DNA of 13,152 nucleotides. Origin: JBFHRB01 sp041591915 (lineage in GTDB: Bacteria > Actinomycetota > Nitriliruptoria > Nitriliruptorales > Nitriliruptoraceae). The notes under the pieces were generated by a model, which searched no databases, was not told the origin of the DNA, and was given only the letters and a program-made list of their open reading frames with translations. Both the position numbers and the translations under genes were made by a program. The stretch covers positions 1 to 13,152 of the forward strand of contig JBFHRB010000076.1 of assembly GCA_041591915.1 (NCBI GenBank). Reading direction: 5' to 3'. How positions within the stretch are numbered: position 1 is the stretch's first letter; the number at the start of each line of letters is the position of its first letter. Positions 1 through 8,085 of this stretch are shown here, in pieces.

Positions 1-153
1 GACGGCGCGTCGTTCAGCGGGACGTGGAGCAACTACCCGTACTTCGAGTCCGGCACGATCGCGGTCACGAGCTACGACGGACTCTTCCTGGTGAAGCTCC
101 GCCCCGAGGTCCACGCCGAGGTCGCCGAGCGCCTCGCGGAGTTCCGCGGCTGA
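1..153 (+). CDS. C-terminal end of a probable LVIVD / choice-of-anchor-B family protein (partial)
   Basis: An open frame runs from the left edge to TGA at 151-153, giving 50 residues. The fragment contains GTWSNYPYFESGTIAVTS followed by YDGLFLVKLRP. This resembles the closing blade of LVIVD-repeat (choice-of-anchor B) beta-propeller proteins, which typically end with a GxWxxYPxxxSG...SD/S..GLFVL pattern. The last 15 residues form a charged, probably helical tail. Such proteins are usually secreted, and their biochemical role is generally unknown. The start, any signal peptide and most of the propeller lie outside the window. The family call rests on one short motif and is moderate. That the frame is coding is well supported by codon use and by the hairpin just after the stop. 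Confidence 0.55.
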   Translation, partial: DGASFSGTWSNYPYFESGTIAVTSYDGLFLVKLRPEVHAEVAERLAEFRG

Positions 154-170
154 GCGACCCGACGCCGAGC

Positions 171-201
171 ACGACGCCGCGGCCCTGCGCCGCGGCGTCG
201 T
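171..201. terminator. Strong hairpin, probable bidirectional terminator
   Basis: A perfect 13-bp stem (171-183 pairing with 189-201) closes a 5-nt loop. It lies 17 nt after the stop of the left-edge gene and 27 nt before the stop of the converging minus-strand gene. There is no real U-tract, only CGTTG on the plus side. U-poor hairpins are common terminators in high-GC actinobacteria, and the convergent position fits termination from both sides. Confidence 0.7.
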
Positions 202-228
202 CGTTGCGAGGTCGGCGCGCCGTCGCCA

Positions 229-681
229 TCAGGCCCATGGCCCGACGCCGGTGACCCGGTCGGGCGTGATGCGCACGATGGTTCCCTCCGGAGGGTCCGG
301 CATCGCGGGGAAGACGACGTCGGGTCCGAGGTAGGTGTGGGCGAGGTCCTGCAGGAGGGCCGGCGCCCCGCCCTCGACGAGCTCGGCGCGTCCGTGCACG
401 ACGAGGTAGTGCTCGAGACCGCGCTCGTCGACGTCGCCCGTCGCAAGCGAGAGCGAGATCCGCGGGTCGCGACGCAGGTTGCGGATCTTCGCGTTCTCGA
501 ACATCGACGCGAAGACGATCGCGTCGGCACGCACTCCCACCCACACGCACGAGACCTGGGGCGACCCGTCGCTCGCGAGCGTGACCACGTGGGCGAGGGC
601 ATCGGAATCGAGCATTTCGATGGCGGCGTCGTGGAGGTCCAAGGCGACGGTCCCGGTCGAGTCGACCGGGACCGTAGCCAT
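229..681 (-). CDS. PPOX-class (F420-dependent type) split beta-barrel oxidoreductase
   Basis: This 150-residue protein has the length and pattern of the small pyridoxamine 5'-phosphate oxidase-like / F420-dependent split-barrel enzymes. Residues 28-50 (LAHVVTLASDGSPQVSCVWV) form the first strands. Residues 61-78 (FENAKIRNLRRDPRISLSLA) are the characteristic K..NLrrDPRvsl segment that contacts the cofactor phosphate or tail. Residues 91-103 (HYLVVHGRAELVE) are the typical G.A.l.. strand. In actinobacteria these enzymes reduce small unsaturated substrates with F420H2, and some bind FMN or haem instead; the substrate cannot be read here. The start is ATG at 681, since the open frame upstream only shadows ccr. 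No Shine-Dalgarno is visible, and only 17 nt separate it from the ccr stop, so coupled expression with ccr is likely. Confidence 0.85.
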   Translation of the reverse strand: MATVPVDSTGTVALDLHDAAIEMLDSDALAHVVTLASDGSPQVSCVWVGVRADAIVFASMFENAKIRNLRRDPRISLSLATGDVDERGLEHYLVVHGRAELVEGGAPALLQDLAHTYLGPDVVFPAMPDPPEGTIVRITPDRVTGVGPWA

Positions 682-698
682 GCTGGGGTGCGAGAGGT

Positions 699-2039
699 TC
701 AGCTGAAGCGCTTGTACTTCTCGATCTCCTCGAGGTGCTTGGCGCGCTTCTCCTCGTCGCGGACGCCGAGCCCTTCGTCGGGGGCTCCGACGAGGATGCC
801 GATCTTGCCGGTGTGCAGGTTGTGGTGGACCTGGTACGCCGCCTCGCCGGTCTCCTCGAGGGAGTAGGTCTTCGACAGGATCGGGTGGATCATGCCGAGG
901 TCCACGAGGCGGTTGGCCTCCCACGCCTCCTTGTAGTTCGCGAAGTGCGAACCGAGGATGTCCTTCAGGTTCATCCAGAGGTAGCGGTTGTCGTACTCGT
1001 GCATGTAGCCCGAGGTCGACGCGCAGGTGACGACCGTGCCGCCCTTCTTCACGACGAACACCGAGGCGCCGAACGTGGCACGACCCGGGTGCTCGAAGAC
1101 GATGTCCGGGTCCTCGCCGACCAGCTCGCGGATCTTCTTGCCGAAGCGCTTGTACTCGGCGTAGTTGGGCTGGCCGTCCTCGGTGAAGAAGCGGTAGCCC
1201 TCGGCCTTGCGGTCGATGATGGCCTCGACGCCGACGTCCCTGAGGAGCTGGACCTTCTCCTCGCTGGACACGACGCAGACCGGGATGCCGCCACCGTTGA
1301 GGACGAGCTGGGTGGCGAAGCCCCCGAGTCCGCCGGTCGCACCCCAGATCAGGACGACGTCGCCCTGCTTCATGCGGGCCTCGTTGGCGCCGATGATCAT
1401 GCGGTAGCTCGTCGCGAGGACGAGCCCGAGCGAGGCCGCCTCCTCCCACGTGAGGTGGGTCGGCATGGGCATCAGCTGGTTGGCCTTGACCATCGAGACC
1501 TCGGCCAGCGAGCCGAAGTTGGTCTCGAAGCCCCAGATGCGCTGCGACGTGTCGAGCATGGAGTCGTCGTGGCCCTCGGGGCCCTCCATGTCGACGTAGT
1601 TGCAGTGGACGGTGACGCGGTCACCGGGCTTCCAGCGCGTGACGCCCGGGCCCGTCCTCAGGACGACCGCGGCCGCGTCCGACCCGACGATGTGGTAATC
1701 GAGGTTGTGGCGCGCGCCGAGGTCCGACTCACGGCCGAAGCGCTCGAGGAAGGCGAACGTCGAGAGCGGCTCGAAGATCGACGTCCACACGGTGTTGTAG
1801 TTGATCGCCGAGGCCATCGGCGCGATGAGCACCTCGTTGGGGCCGAGGGGCGGGATGGGTACCTCGCCGATCCTCAGCGACTTGCGCGGGTCCTTCTCCT
1901 TGCTGTCGAGCCCCTCGAACATGTCGACGTCGTCCCTGTGGACGAACGCGGCACGCATGGTCTCCGGGAGCCCAGCGGCGGCGATCTCCTCGCCCGGTGC
2001 TCCCTCGAGGATGAGCTTGTGGATGTGCTCCATGGTCAC
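699..2039 (-). CDS. ccr: Crotonyl-CoA carboxylase/reductase
   Basis: This 446-residue medium-chain dehydrogenase/reductase matches actinobacterial crotonyl-CoA carboxylase/reductase end to end. The enzyme reductively carboxylates crotonyl-CoA with NADPH and CO2 to (2S)-ethylmalonyl-CoA. It serves the ethylmalonyl-CoA pathway of acetyl-CoA assimilation or supplies polyketide extender units. The CO2-pocket residues known from the Kitasatospora enzyme are all present: Asn82 (INYNTVW), Phe171-Glu172 (WGFETNFG) and His365 (GSHFANY). The nucleotide-binding loop is LIWGATGGLGGFA at about 229-241. Residues 311-348 (DIVFEHPGR...CASTSGYMHEYD) are a Ccr hallmark that ordinary quinone reductases lack. 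GTG at 2039 is preferred because AGGAG lies 7 nt upstream; the ATG at 2033 would be 13 nt away. The next gene follows after 17 nt. No other ethylmalonyl-CoA pathway gene (ecm, mcd, mcl) is in the window. Confidence 0.95.
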   Translation of the reverse strand: MTMEHIHKLILEGAPGEEIAAAGLPETMRAAFVHRDDVDMFEGLDSKEKDPRKSLRIGEVPIPPLGPNEVLIAPMASAINYNTVWTSIFEPLSTFAFLERFGRESDLGARHNLDYHIVGSDAAAVVLRTGPGVTRWKPGDRVTVHCNYVDMEGPEGHDDSMLDTSQRIWGFETNFGSLAEVSMVKANQLMPMPTHLTWEEAASLGLVLATSYRMIIGANEARMKQGDVVLIWGATGGLGGFATQLVLNGGGIPVCVVSSEEKVQLLRDVGVEAIIDRKAEGYRFFTEDGQPNYAEYKRFGKKIRELVGEDPDIVFEHPGRATFGASVFVVKKGGTVVTCASTSGYMHEYDNRYLWMNLKDILGSHFANYKEAWEANRLVDLGMIHPILSKTYSLEETGEAAYQVHHNLHTGKIGILVGAPDEGLGVRDEEKRAKHLEEIEKYKRFS

Positions 2040-2046
2040 GGTGGTG

Positions 2047-2051
2047 CTCCT
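2047..2051 (-). promoter_or_regulatory. Ribosome binding site that decides the ccr start
   Basis: AGGAG on the minus strand lies 7 nt before GTG at 2039 but 13 nt before the ATG at 2033. The usual spacing favours the GTG, adding two residues that make the N-terminus align in length with the Streptomyces enzyme. Confidence 0.6.
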
Positions 2052-2089
2052 GGATCCCCTCAATGGACGGGTGGCCCGGCCCGCGTCGG

Positions 2090-2095
2090 AGGCTA
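2090..2095 (-). promoter_or_regulatory. Candidate -10 box for ccr
   Basis: TAGCCT (TANNNT type) on the minus strand lies about 50 nt upstream of the ccr start. A possible -35, TTGCGG (2115-2120), lies 19 nt further upstream, which is slightly long. The prediction rests on motif and position only. Confidence 0.3.
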
Positions 2096-2152
2096 CCGGG
2101 GGTGCGATGAGCGCCCGCAATCGCGACTGAACGACGGGCGGGGGCCGCGGAG

Positions 2153-2158
2153 TAGGGT
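2153..2158 (+). promoter_or_regulatory. Candidate -10 box for the FAH-family gene
   Basis: TAGGGT (TANNNT type) lies 27 nt upstream of the GTG start at 2186, leaving room for a short leader that contains AGGAG (2172-2176). No convincing -35 is present. The position in the divergent gap with ccr is suitable. Confidence 0.35.
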
Positions 2159-2185
2159 GCATCCGCCACCCAGGAGCCCTCATCC

Positions 2186-3175
2186 GTGCGGTTCGCGACC
2201 TTCCTTCCACCGACCATCGACGTCGACGTCGACCGCGCGTCGAGCTACGACCTCGCTCCGCACGGGCGGGCTGCGGTCGTCGCGGAGGCGTTCGGCGACG
2301 ATCTGCTGATCGACCTCGAGCTCGGCGCACGAGCCATCGGGCGCAGCGCGCCGAGCGACATGCTGGGCATCATCGAGGGTGGGGACGAGGTGCTCGACAT
2401 CGCGCGAGAACTCGTCCGGCGGGCACCGACGGGACGGCTCGGCGACCAGCCGGTGGGCGACGGCGAGGTGTCGGTCGCGTTCGACCTCGTCGAGCTCCTG
2501 GCCCCCCTCCCCCGGCCTGCCAGCCTCCGGGACTTCTACGCCTACGAGAAACACGTGCGACGCGGCTTCGCGAAGCGTGGCGAGGACATCCCGCAGCCGT
2601 GGTTCGAGCTGCCCGCCTACTACAAGGGCAACCACCGCTCGATCCTCGGCCCCGAGACGACCATCCCGTGGCCGCGCTTCACCGAGGAGCTCGACTACGA
2701 GCTCGAGCTCGCCATGATCGTCGGCAGGCGCGGACGCGACCTCACCGCCGACGAGGCCGCGGACCACATCTTCGGCTACACGCTCATGAACGACATGTCG
2801 GCCCGCGACCTGCAGCGCAAGGAGATGCAGGTCCGGCTCGGCCCGTCGAAGTCCAAGGACTTCGCGACCGTGCTCGGACCCGTGATCGTCAGCGCGGACG
2901 AGCTGGACGTGAGCGACATCCGGGTCGTCGCCCGCATCGACGGCGAGGTGGTGACGGATTCACGCACGGATGACATGCGCTGGTCGTTCGCCCAGATGCT
3001 CGCGTACGTCAGCCAGGGCGAGGACGTCTTCCCCGGGGACGTCTACGGCTCGGGCACGGTCAGCAACGGCTGCGGGCTGGAGCACGGCCGGATGCTGCAA
3101 CCGGGCGAGACGATCGAGCTGGAGGCCGAGGGCATCGGCGTACTCCGCAACCGGATCGGCGAGCGCCCGGCCTGA
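2186..3175 (+). CDS. Fumarylacetoacetate hydrolase (FAH) family protein
   Basis: This 329-residue protein belongs to the FAH superfamily, which hydrolyses acylpyruvate-type C-C bonds or performs related reactions at a divalent metal. Metal and catalytic residues of animal FAH have counterparts with matching spacing: Asp116 and His123 (RDFYAYEKH, compare DFYSSRQH of FAH), Glu172 and Glu174 (DYELELAMIVG), and Asp203 (LMNDMSARD). The segment GPSKSKDF (219-226) is the usual substrate loop. Residues 1-100 form the smaller N-terminal domain. GTG at 2186 is preceded by AGGAG with 9-nt spacing. It is divergent from ccr, and its stop is 2 nt from that of the converging cyclase gene. Possible roles are the last step of an aromatic catabolic pathway or acylpyruvate clearance. 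No other aromatic-degradation gene is nearby, so the substrate is open. Confidence 0.88.
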   Translation: MRFATFLPPTIDVDVDRASSYDLAPHGRAAVVAEAFGDDLLIDLELGARAIGRSAPSDMLGIIEGGDEVLDIARELVRRAPTGRLGDQPVGDGEVSVAFDLVELLAPLPRPASLRDFYAYEKHVRRGFAKRGEDIPQPWFELPAYYKGNHRSILGPETTIPWPRFTEELDYELELAMIVGRRGRDLTADEAADHIFGYTLMNDMSARDLQRKEMQVRLGPSKSKDFATVLGPVIVSADELDVSDIRVVARIDGEVVTDSRTDDMRWSFAQMLAYVSQGEDVFPGDVYGSGTVSNGCGLEHGRMLQPGETIELEAEGIGVLRNRIGERPA

Positions 3176-3177
3176 CG

Positions 3178-4950
3178 TCAGCCGTCCGCGCCGGAGGCCG
3201 CGGCGACGTCCTCGGGGACGGGCTCGTCCGGCTCGCCCTCGGTCCGCACGTCGGCTGTGCCGGCTGCCAGGCGACGGCCGAGCCCGAAGCGGACGGGCAG
3301 GACCCGGTCGCCGATCGCCACGGCGTTGCGGCCGGCGTCCTTCGCCACGTAGAGCGCGGTGTCGGCCTGTCCGACGAGGTCGGCCCTGCCCGTCGAGCGG
3401 GACGCGTACGTCGAAACGCCGAAGCTGCCGGTGATCTGGCCGAGGTGGCGGCCGTCCGCTCCGATGAAGTTGGACCGCTCGACCGCCTCGCGGAGTCGAT
3501 CCGCGACGGCCAGCGCAGCTCGTTCGTCCGTGTTCGGCAGGATGACGCCGAACTCCTCGCCGCCGTAGCGGCAGACGACGTCGCTCGACCGCAGCACGCG
3601 CTTCATCAGTCGCGCGAGCGACTTGAGCAGCTCGTCACCTGACGGGTGCCCGAACCGGTCGTTGACCTGCTTGAAGAGGTCGATGTCCGCGAGGATGAGG
3701 CTCACCGGCGGAGGCTCCTCCTTGCCCGCCTGGCGCAGGGCGCGGTCGAGCTCCTCCTGCAGGCGCTGCTGGAAGTACCGGTGGTTGTAGACACCGGTCA
3801 ACGCATCGGTCACCGACAGGTCGCGCAGTTCCTGGTGCAGGCGTGCGTTGTCGAGCGCGAGCGCGGCCTCGGTGGCCAACGTGTTCAGGATGCGCAGGTC
3901 CCGCCCACGCACGGTCGGCTGTCGACCGACCGGCGCAGCGACCTCGACGCTGAGGACCCCGACCGGTCGGCCCTCGGAACGCAGCGGCACGACCACCAAC
4001 GGGCTGTCGATGGAGAAGGCGTCGGCGAGTGCCTGCGGACGGGCACCGTCGCGCGGGACGAGGACCGGATGCCGGTCGTCGATCGCCTCGCCGACGGGAC
4101 CCGAGGTGGGCTTGATCCGCAGGTTGCTCAGCAGTTCCACTCGCTCGGGGCCGAACCCGGCTGCGCCTGCGGGCGCCAGGACGCCCCCGTCGCCGGCCAT
4201 CCAGACGACGGCACGCTCGTACCCCAGCTCCTCGACGACGCCGCGAGCGATCGCATCGCAGACGTCCGCGAGCTCGAGGCTGTGCTCGAAGTGGCTGTTG
4301 AGCTCCCGCAGCACGGCGAGCTCCTGATTGGACCGCCGCAGCTCGCGCTCGCGGACGCGCGCCAGGACCCCGGCCAGTCCGGCCACGAGCCAGATCGAGA
4401 CCACGCCGAAGATCATCAGGATGCGCCGAGCAGCCGAGCCACCGAGCCCCTCGGCCTCCGGGTCGAGCGTGACCTCGAAGATGCCGATCTGGACCAGCCG
4501 GTCGTCGACGACCTCGCGCTGCTGGACGAACACGACGCTCAGGAACCCGATCGTCTGCACGAGGGCCATCTTGAGCCCGGTCCGCCACCCGAACAGCACG
4601 GCCGCACCGACCGACTGCAGGTAGAAGAGCAGGATCATCGGTGAGCCGGGCCCGCCCGTGTTCAGGACGATCAGCGCCGCCCAGACCGTGTCGATGACGA
4701 GCGAGAGGTTGAGGAGGGATCGCGCGAGGCCGACGCGGAGGCGCAGCGCGATGAGCACGAGTCCGTTGAACACGACGTAGAGCGCCGAGGCGATCGCGAT
4801 CTGGCGGCCCGCGCCGCTCGTGAGACTCCCCGGAAGGGTCGCGAGGCCAAGGACCGCAGCGACCACGAGTACCAGCCGGGCGATCGTGAACGCCCAGAGA
4901 CGACCCGAGACAGGGCTCAGGTCGCTAGAGGTAGTAACGACGGTCGTCAT
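3178..4950 (-). CDS. Membrane-bound GAF-GGDEF diguanylate cyclase
   Basis: This 590-residue protein should make cyclic di-GMP from two GTP at the inner face of the membrane. Residues 17-200 hold about six hydrophobic segments (for example 18-41, 50-69, 77-97, 103-121, 127-143, 176-197), forming a membrane sensor region. A short helical linker (200-222) leads to a GAF domain (about 224-368), then a GGDEF domain (about 376-548). The signature is GGEEF at 463-467, an active form. The product-inhibition I-site RxxD is present at Arg454-Asp457, five residues before it. DIDLFKQVNDRFGHPSGDELL (423-443) is the conserved metal and GTP region. The acidic tail after 550 is probably disordered. ATG at 4950 is chosen: the frame extends further upstream only as a shadow of the preceding gene. 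The ATG lies inside that gene's last codons (26-nt overlap), suggesting translational coupling. The GAF ligand is unknown. Confidence 0.92.
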   Translation of the reverse strand: MTTVVTTSSDLSPVSGRLWAFTIARLVLVVAAVLGLATLPGSLTSGAGRQIAIASALYVVFNGLVLIALRLRVGLARSLLNLSLVIDTVWAALIVLNTGGPGSPMILLFYLQSVGAAVLFGWRTGLKMALVQTIGFLSVVFVQQREVVDDRLVQIGIFEVTLDPEAEGLGGSAARRILMIFGVVSIWLVAGLAGVLARVRERELRRSNQELAVLRELNSHFEHSLELADVCDAIARGVVEELGYERAVVWMAGDGGVLAPAGAAGFGPERVELLSNLRIKPTSGPVGEAIDDRHPVLVPRDGARPQALADAFSIDSPLVVVPLRSEGRPVGVLSVEVAAPVGRQPTVRGRDLRILNTLATEAALALDNARLHQELRDLSVTDALTGVYNHRYFQQRLQEELDRALRQAGKEEPPPVSLILADIDLFKQVNDRFGHPSGDELLKSLARLMKRVLRSSDVVCRYGGEEFGVILPNTDERAALAVADRLREAVERSNFIGADGRHLGQITGSFGVSTYASRSTGRADLVGQADTALYVAKDAGRNAVAIGDRVLPVRFGLGRRLAAGTADVRTEGEPDEPVPEDVAAASGADG

Positions 4951-7900
4951 CAACGGCCCCGGTTGCGGTCTCAACGGTACTGACGAGGGCGGCTCGGTCC
5001 ACGCGACCCTGCACGACGAGGTACAGGGCCAGCAGCAACAGCAGGAAGAGCGGGACCGACAGCACACGCGCGGCCTCGCCGACGTTCTCGACGACCTCGC
5101 GCGCGCTCTCGGTCAGGGTCTCGCCGATGCGCCCCTCGGCGAAGGCGTCGTCGGCTGCGGCCGTCGCGTCCGAGTCGCCGAGGCCGGGGATGCTGATCGG
5201 GCCGGCGATGGCCGGGAACTCGACGGCGTCCGAAGCCGGCCCTGCCCCGCCGTTGCCCGCACCTGTTGCCCCGGTCGGGCCGGGCGGCGCGGCGGTCGGG
5301 TCGGGCACGGGACTGGCTGGCGCTCCCACGGTGATGTCGCCGGTTGCGGGCACGCCGGGGTCACCGGCCAGTTGGCCACCCGGCCCCGACGCCCCGGGCG
5401 CCGACGGGAGATCGCCTGCCGGCGGCGTCGTGGGGCCCGGAGCACCGGGATCGAGGCCCGTGGCCGCGGAGGTGACACGACCGGCGCGCTCCGGCGACGC
5501 CGGAGACACGTTGCCGGCTCCGTCCTCGGCGATGACCACGTAGTAGTAGGTCTGACCACGGAGCACGTCCGTGTCCGTGAAGGTCCTCGTCCCGGGCGTC
5601 GTCCCGACGGTCGTGTAGGGGCCGCCGGAGGCCGCCGACCGTTGCACGCGGTAGCGCGTCGCGCCCGGCGTGGGTCCCCACACGACGCGGATGAGGCCCC
5701 CCACGCTCGTGACGACCGGCGCACCCGGGGCGGGAGGCGGCGTGACGTCGGTCGACGTCACCGGGGCGCTCGGCAACGACGGGTCCGACCGGAACCCGGC
5801 CTGGTCCACGGCTCGGACGCGGTAGACGTACTCGGTCCCGTCGGTGGTCGTGTCGTCGATGAGGATGGACGTCTCGACCGTTGCGAGGCTCTCCCACCCC
5901 GTTGCACCGACGACCTGGCGCTCGACCTCGTAGCCCGCGAGGTCCGTCTCCTCGTTCGGCGTCCAGGAGACCTGGATGCTGCCACCCACGCCGCGGTCCT
6001 CGGCCAGCACGCCGATGGGCGGGACGGGCGGACCGTCGCGCGTCACCACGGACAGCTCCGGCGACAGCGGCGACACCACGCCCCCGACCTCGGCCTGGAC
6101 GGCATAGCGGTACGTGGTGTTGACGACGAGGTCGCTCTGGGTGAACGACGGGGTCGTCACGAACCCGCCCTGCTGGACGAACGTGCCGGCGATCGGGTCG
6201 AAGCGGAGCACGCGATACACGACCCCGGTGTACGGCAGCGGGTCCCACACGAGCGTGGCGCTCGACTCGCTGACCGCCTGCAGCCGCAGCCCCGTCGGCG
6301 CCTCGGGCGGGACGATGAAGTCGACGCCGTTGGACGGCAGCGACCGGCGCCCCGCGGCGTCCTCCGACACGATGGTGTAGATGGACACGACACCCACCGG
6401 CCTCGGCCCGTCGGTGTAGCGCGTCCCGGCGACGAGGCCCGACACGTCCGAGTAGGGCCCACCGTCGACGCTGCGCAGCACGCGGTAGCCGACGACACCG
6501 CTGCTGTCCCCGGGACCGGGCGACCAGCCGAGCCGGACCCGGTCCCCGCCCAGTGGCGTCGCCGAGACGCTGACCGGGGTGGGGGGCCGCCCGGTGTCCG
6601 TCGGGGTGCCCGTGACCGTCGCGGAGGGAGAGGACGCGTTCCCATCAGGGTCGACCGCCCGCACCCGGTAGCGGTACGACGTCCCGTTGGCCAGGCCACC
6701 GTCGGTGAACTCGGTCCCGGTCACCGACCCCACGCCGGCGAACGGTCCCGAGCCGGTGGCGCGTTCGATCGTGTACGCCGCGACGGAGCCCGAGCCGCTG
6801 TTCCACGCCAGGGCGACCGCGCCGTCGGCGACGGCCGTCACGCGCAGGCCGGTGGGCGCGGCGGGGGCGACCTTCCCGGAGGCCGGGCCGGTGGGGGGAG
6901 AACGCAGGCCGTCGTCGTCGATGGCGACGAGGCGGTACCACCAGGTCGAGCCGGCGGGCAGGCCGGTCTGCGTGAACGTGGTGGCCGCCACCTGCCCGAC
7001 GCTCGTGAACTGGCCCGCGGCGCTGCCGCTGCGCTGGACCTCGTAGGCGGTGACGTCGGTGGAGGTCGACGCGTTCCACGTCACGCGGAGCCGGCCGGAG
7101 CCGTCGGACGCGACGGCCAGGCCCGTGGGCGTTGCCGGGGCCACGTCGTCGATCGGTACGGAGCTCGTCACGTTGCCGTTGCCGGAGCGGCCCCCGCCGG
7201 CATCGACCGAGACGACCGTGTGGAAGTAGCGCGTCCCGTTGGTCAGCCCGGTGTGGGCGAAGCTCGTACCCCCGAGGATGCCCGAGGCGTCGGACCACGG
7301 CCCTGCCGGGTCGAGGGCCCACCGGACGACGTAGCCCGTCACACGCGGGTCACCCGGCGCCGTCCACGCGACGTCGATCCGGGTGTCGCCCGAGCTCGTG
7401 ACGCGGACGTCGAGCGGTGCCTGGAGCGGGCCGGACGTGACGCCCCCCGGCGCGACGACGACGTCACCGGCGCCACCCTGCTGGAGCGAGGTCGACGCGC
7501 TCGGGTCGCTGCTGTTGGACGTGATGTTCAGGAACCACTCGACGGCGAGGCGCTCGCCCTGCAGGGAGATCGCTCCCAGCGACGCCGCGATCGACACGCT
7601 GGTCGCCCCACCCGCCGAGAGGACGTCCGTCGAGCTCTGCGCGACGTGGAGGCGACGGCTGCCGGACGGCCCGACCGCGTACAGCGCGACGAGGACGCGG
7701 CCGCTCGCCGTCCCGGCGGCGGCCGTCGTCGCGACCTGGGCGTCGAAGCGCCACGTCCCGGCGGGGATCGTGCCGTCGTTCGGCGTCGGGGTGGCCCAAC
7801 CCAGGCCCGTCCCGGTCCCACTCGGAACCCCGGTCGTCGCGGTGGACGCGCCCGGGCTGAAGACGAACGTCCCGGTCGAGGCGCCGTGGCTGATCACCGT

Positions 7901-8053
7901 GTCGGCGGCTGGCGAGGTGGGTGCGCCCGCCAGGGTGCGGTAGGCACCCGAACCCGAGGCTGCACCGGTCCGGTACCACGTGGTCGGGGCCGCACTGGCG
8001 GCCATCGGCGGGAGCGCGACGACGAGGAGCGCGGCAGCGACGAGCCGGAGCAT
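4925..8053 (-). CDS. Secreted, membrane-anchored protein with seven fibronectin type III domains
   Basis: This 1042-residue protein has a signal peptide (hydrophobic 4-16, likely cleavage after ASA near 21) and an unassigned beta-rich domain (about 23-205). Seven consecutive fibronectin type III domains follow at roughly 211-300, 303-396, 398-487, 490-581, 582-673, 674-769 and 770-863. Each shows the W...Y.V.R...Y.Y.V.AvD.aG..S pattern. A Pro/Gly/Ala-rich linker (864-945) leads to one membrane helix (about 999-1015) and a 27-residue tail ending DDDRRYYL. No LPXTG motif or enzyme domain is visible, so it is probably a surface adhesin, scaffold or receptor with a cytoplasmic tail. ATG at 8053 is chosen for the AAGGGGGG just upstream. 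GTG at 8089 is the alternative; it adds 12 residues and overlaps the fxsA stop as GTGA. The 3' end overlaps the cyclase gene by 26 nt. Confidence 0.88.
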   Translation of the reverse strand: MLRLVAAALLVVALPPMAASAAPTTWYRTGAASGSGAYRTLAGAPTSPAADTVISHGASTGTFVFSPGASTATTGVPSGTGTGLGWATPTPNDGTIPAGTWRFDAQVATTAAAGTASGRVLVALYAVGPSGSRRLHVAQSSTDVLSAGGATSVSIAASLGAISLQGERLAVEWFLNITSNSSDPSASTSLQQGGAGDVVVAPGGVTSGPLQAPLDVRVTSSGDTRIDVAWTAPGDPRVTGYVVRWALDPAGPWSDASGILGGTSFAHTGLTNGTRYFHTVVSVDAGGGRSGNGNVTSSVPIDDVAPATPTGLAVASDGSGRLRVTWNASTSTDVTAYEVQRSGSAAGQFTSVGQVAATTFTQTGLPAGSTWWYRLVAIDDDGLRSPPTGPASGKVAPAAPTGLRVTAVADGAVALAWNSGSGSVAAYTIERATGSGPFAGVGSVTGTEFTDGGLANGTSYRYRVRAVDPDGNASSPSATVTGTPTDTGRPPTPVSVSATPLGGDRVRLGWSPGPGDSSGVVGYRVLRSVDGGPYSDVSGLVAGTRYTDGPRPVGVVSIYTIVSEDAAGRRSLPSNGVDFIVPPEAPTGLRLQAVSESSATLVWDPLPYTGVVYRVLRFDPIAGTFVQQGGFVTTPSFTQSDLVVNTTYRYAVQAEVGGVVSPLSPELSVVTRDGPPVPPIGVLAEDRGVGGSIQVSWTPNEETDLAGYEVERQVVGATGWESLATVETSILIDDTTTDGTEYVYRVRAVDQAGFRSDPSLPSAPVTSTDVTPPPAPGAPVVTSVGGLIRVVWGPTPGATRYRVQRSAASGGPYTTVGTTPGTRTFTDTDVLRGQTYYYVVIAEDGAGNVSPASPERAGRVTSAATGLDPGAPGPTTPPAGDLPSAPGASGPGGQLAGDPGVPATGDITVGAPASPVPDPTAAPPGPTGATGAGNGGAGPASDAVEFPAIAGPISIPGLGDSDATAAADDAFAEGRIGETLTESAREVVENVGEAARVLSVPLFLLLLLALYLVVQGRVDRAALVSTVETATGAVDDDRRYYL

Positions 8054-8057
8054 CCGG

Positions 8058-8065
8058 CCCCCCTT
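8058..8065 (-). promoter_or_regulatory. Ribosome binding site for the fibronectin-repeat gene
   Basis: AAGGGGGG on the minus strand ends 4 nt before ATG 8053, with its AAGG core 8 nt away. No similar sequence precedes the alternative GTG at 8089, so this site favours the shorter form. However, the GTGA overlap with fxsA could support the longer form by coupling. Confidence 0.5.
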
Positions 8066-8085
8066 GGCTGTCCCCCCCGTGCGCC

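Noticed and set aside
735..2309. 524-codon open frame on the plus strand
   Set aside because: It is antisense to ccr, which has full-length homology. The product is Val/Asp/Arg-rich and shows no recognisable fold.
3646..4644. 332-codon plus-strand frame opposite the cyclase
   Set aside because: It is a mirror of the GAF-GGDEF coding sequence and has no independent ribosome site or motif.
4951..5067. 39-residue N-terminal extension of the cyclase
   Set aside because: The extension is Cys/Arg/Pro-rich and is simply the out-of-frame reading of the FnIII protein's membrane helix and tail.
4925..8053. FnIII array as a DNA tandem repeat
   Set aside because: The seven domains are diverged at protein level and I see no long identical DNA repeats between them, so they are old duplications, not a DNA repeat feature.
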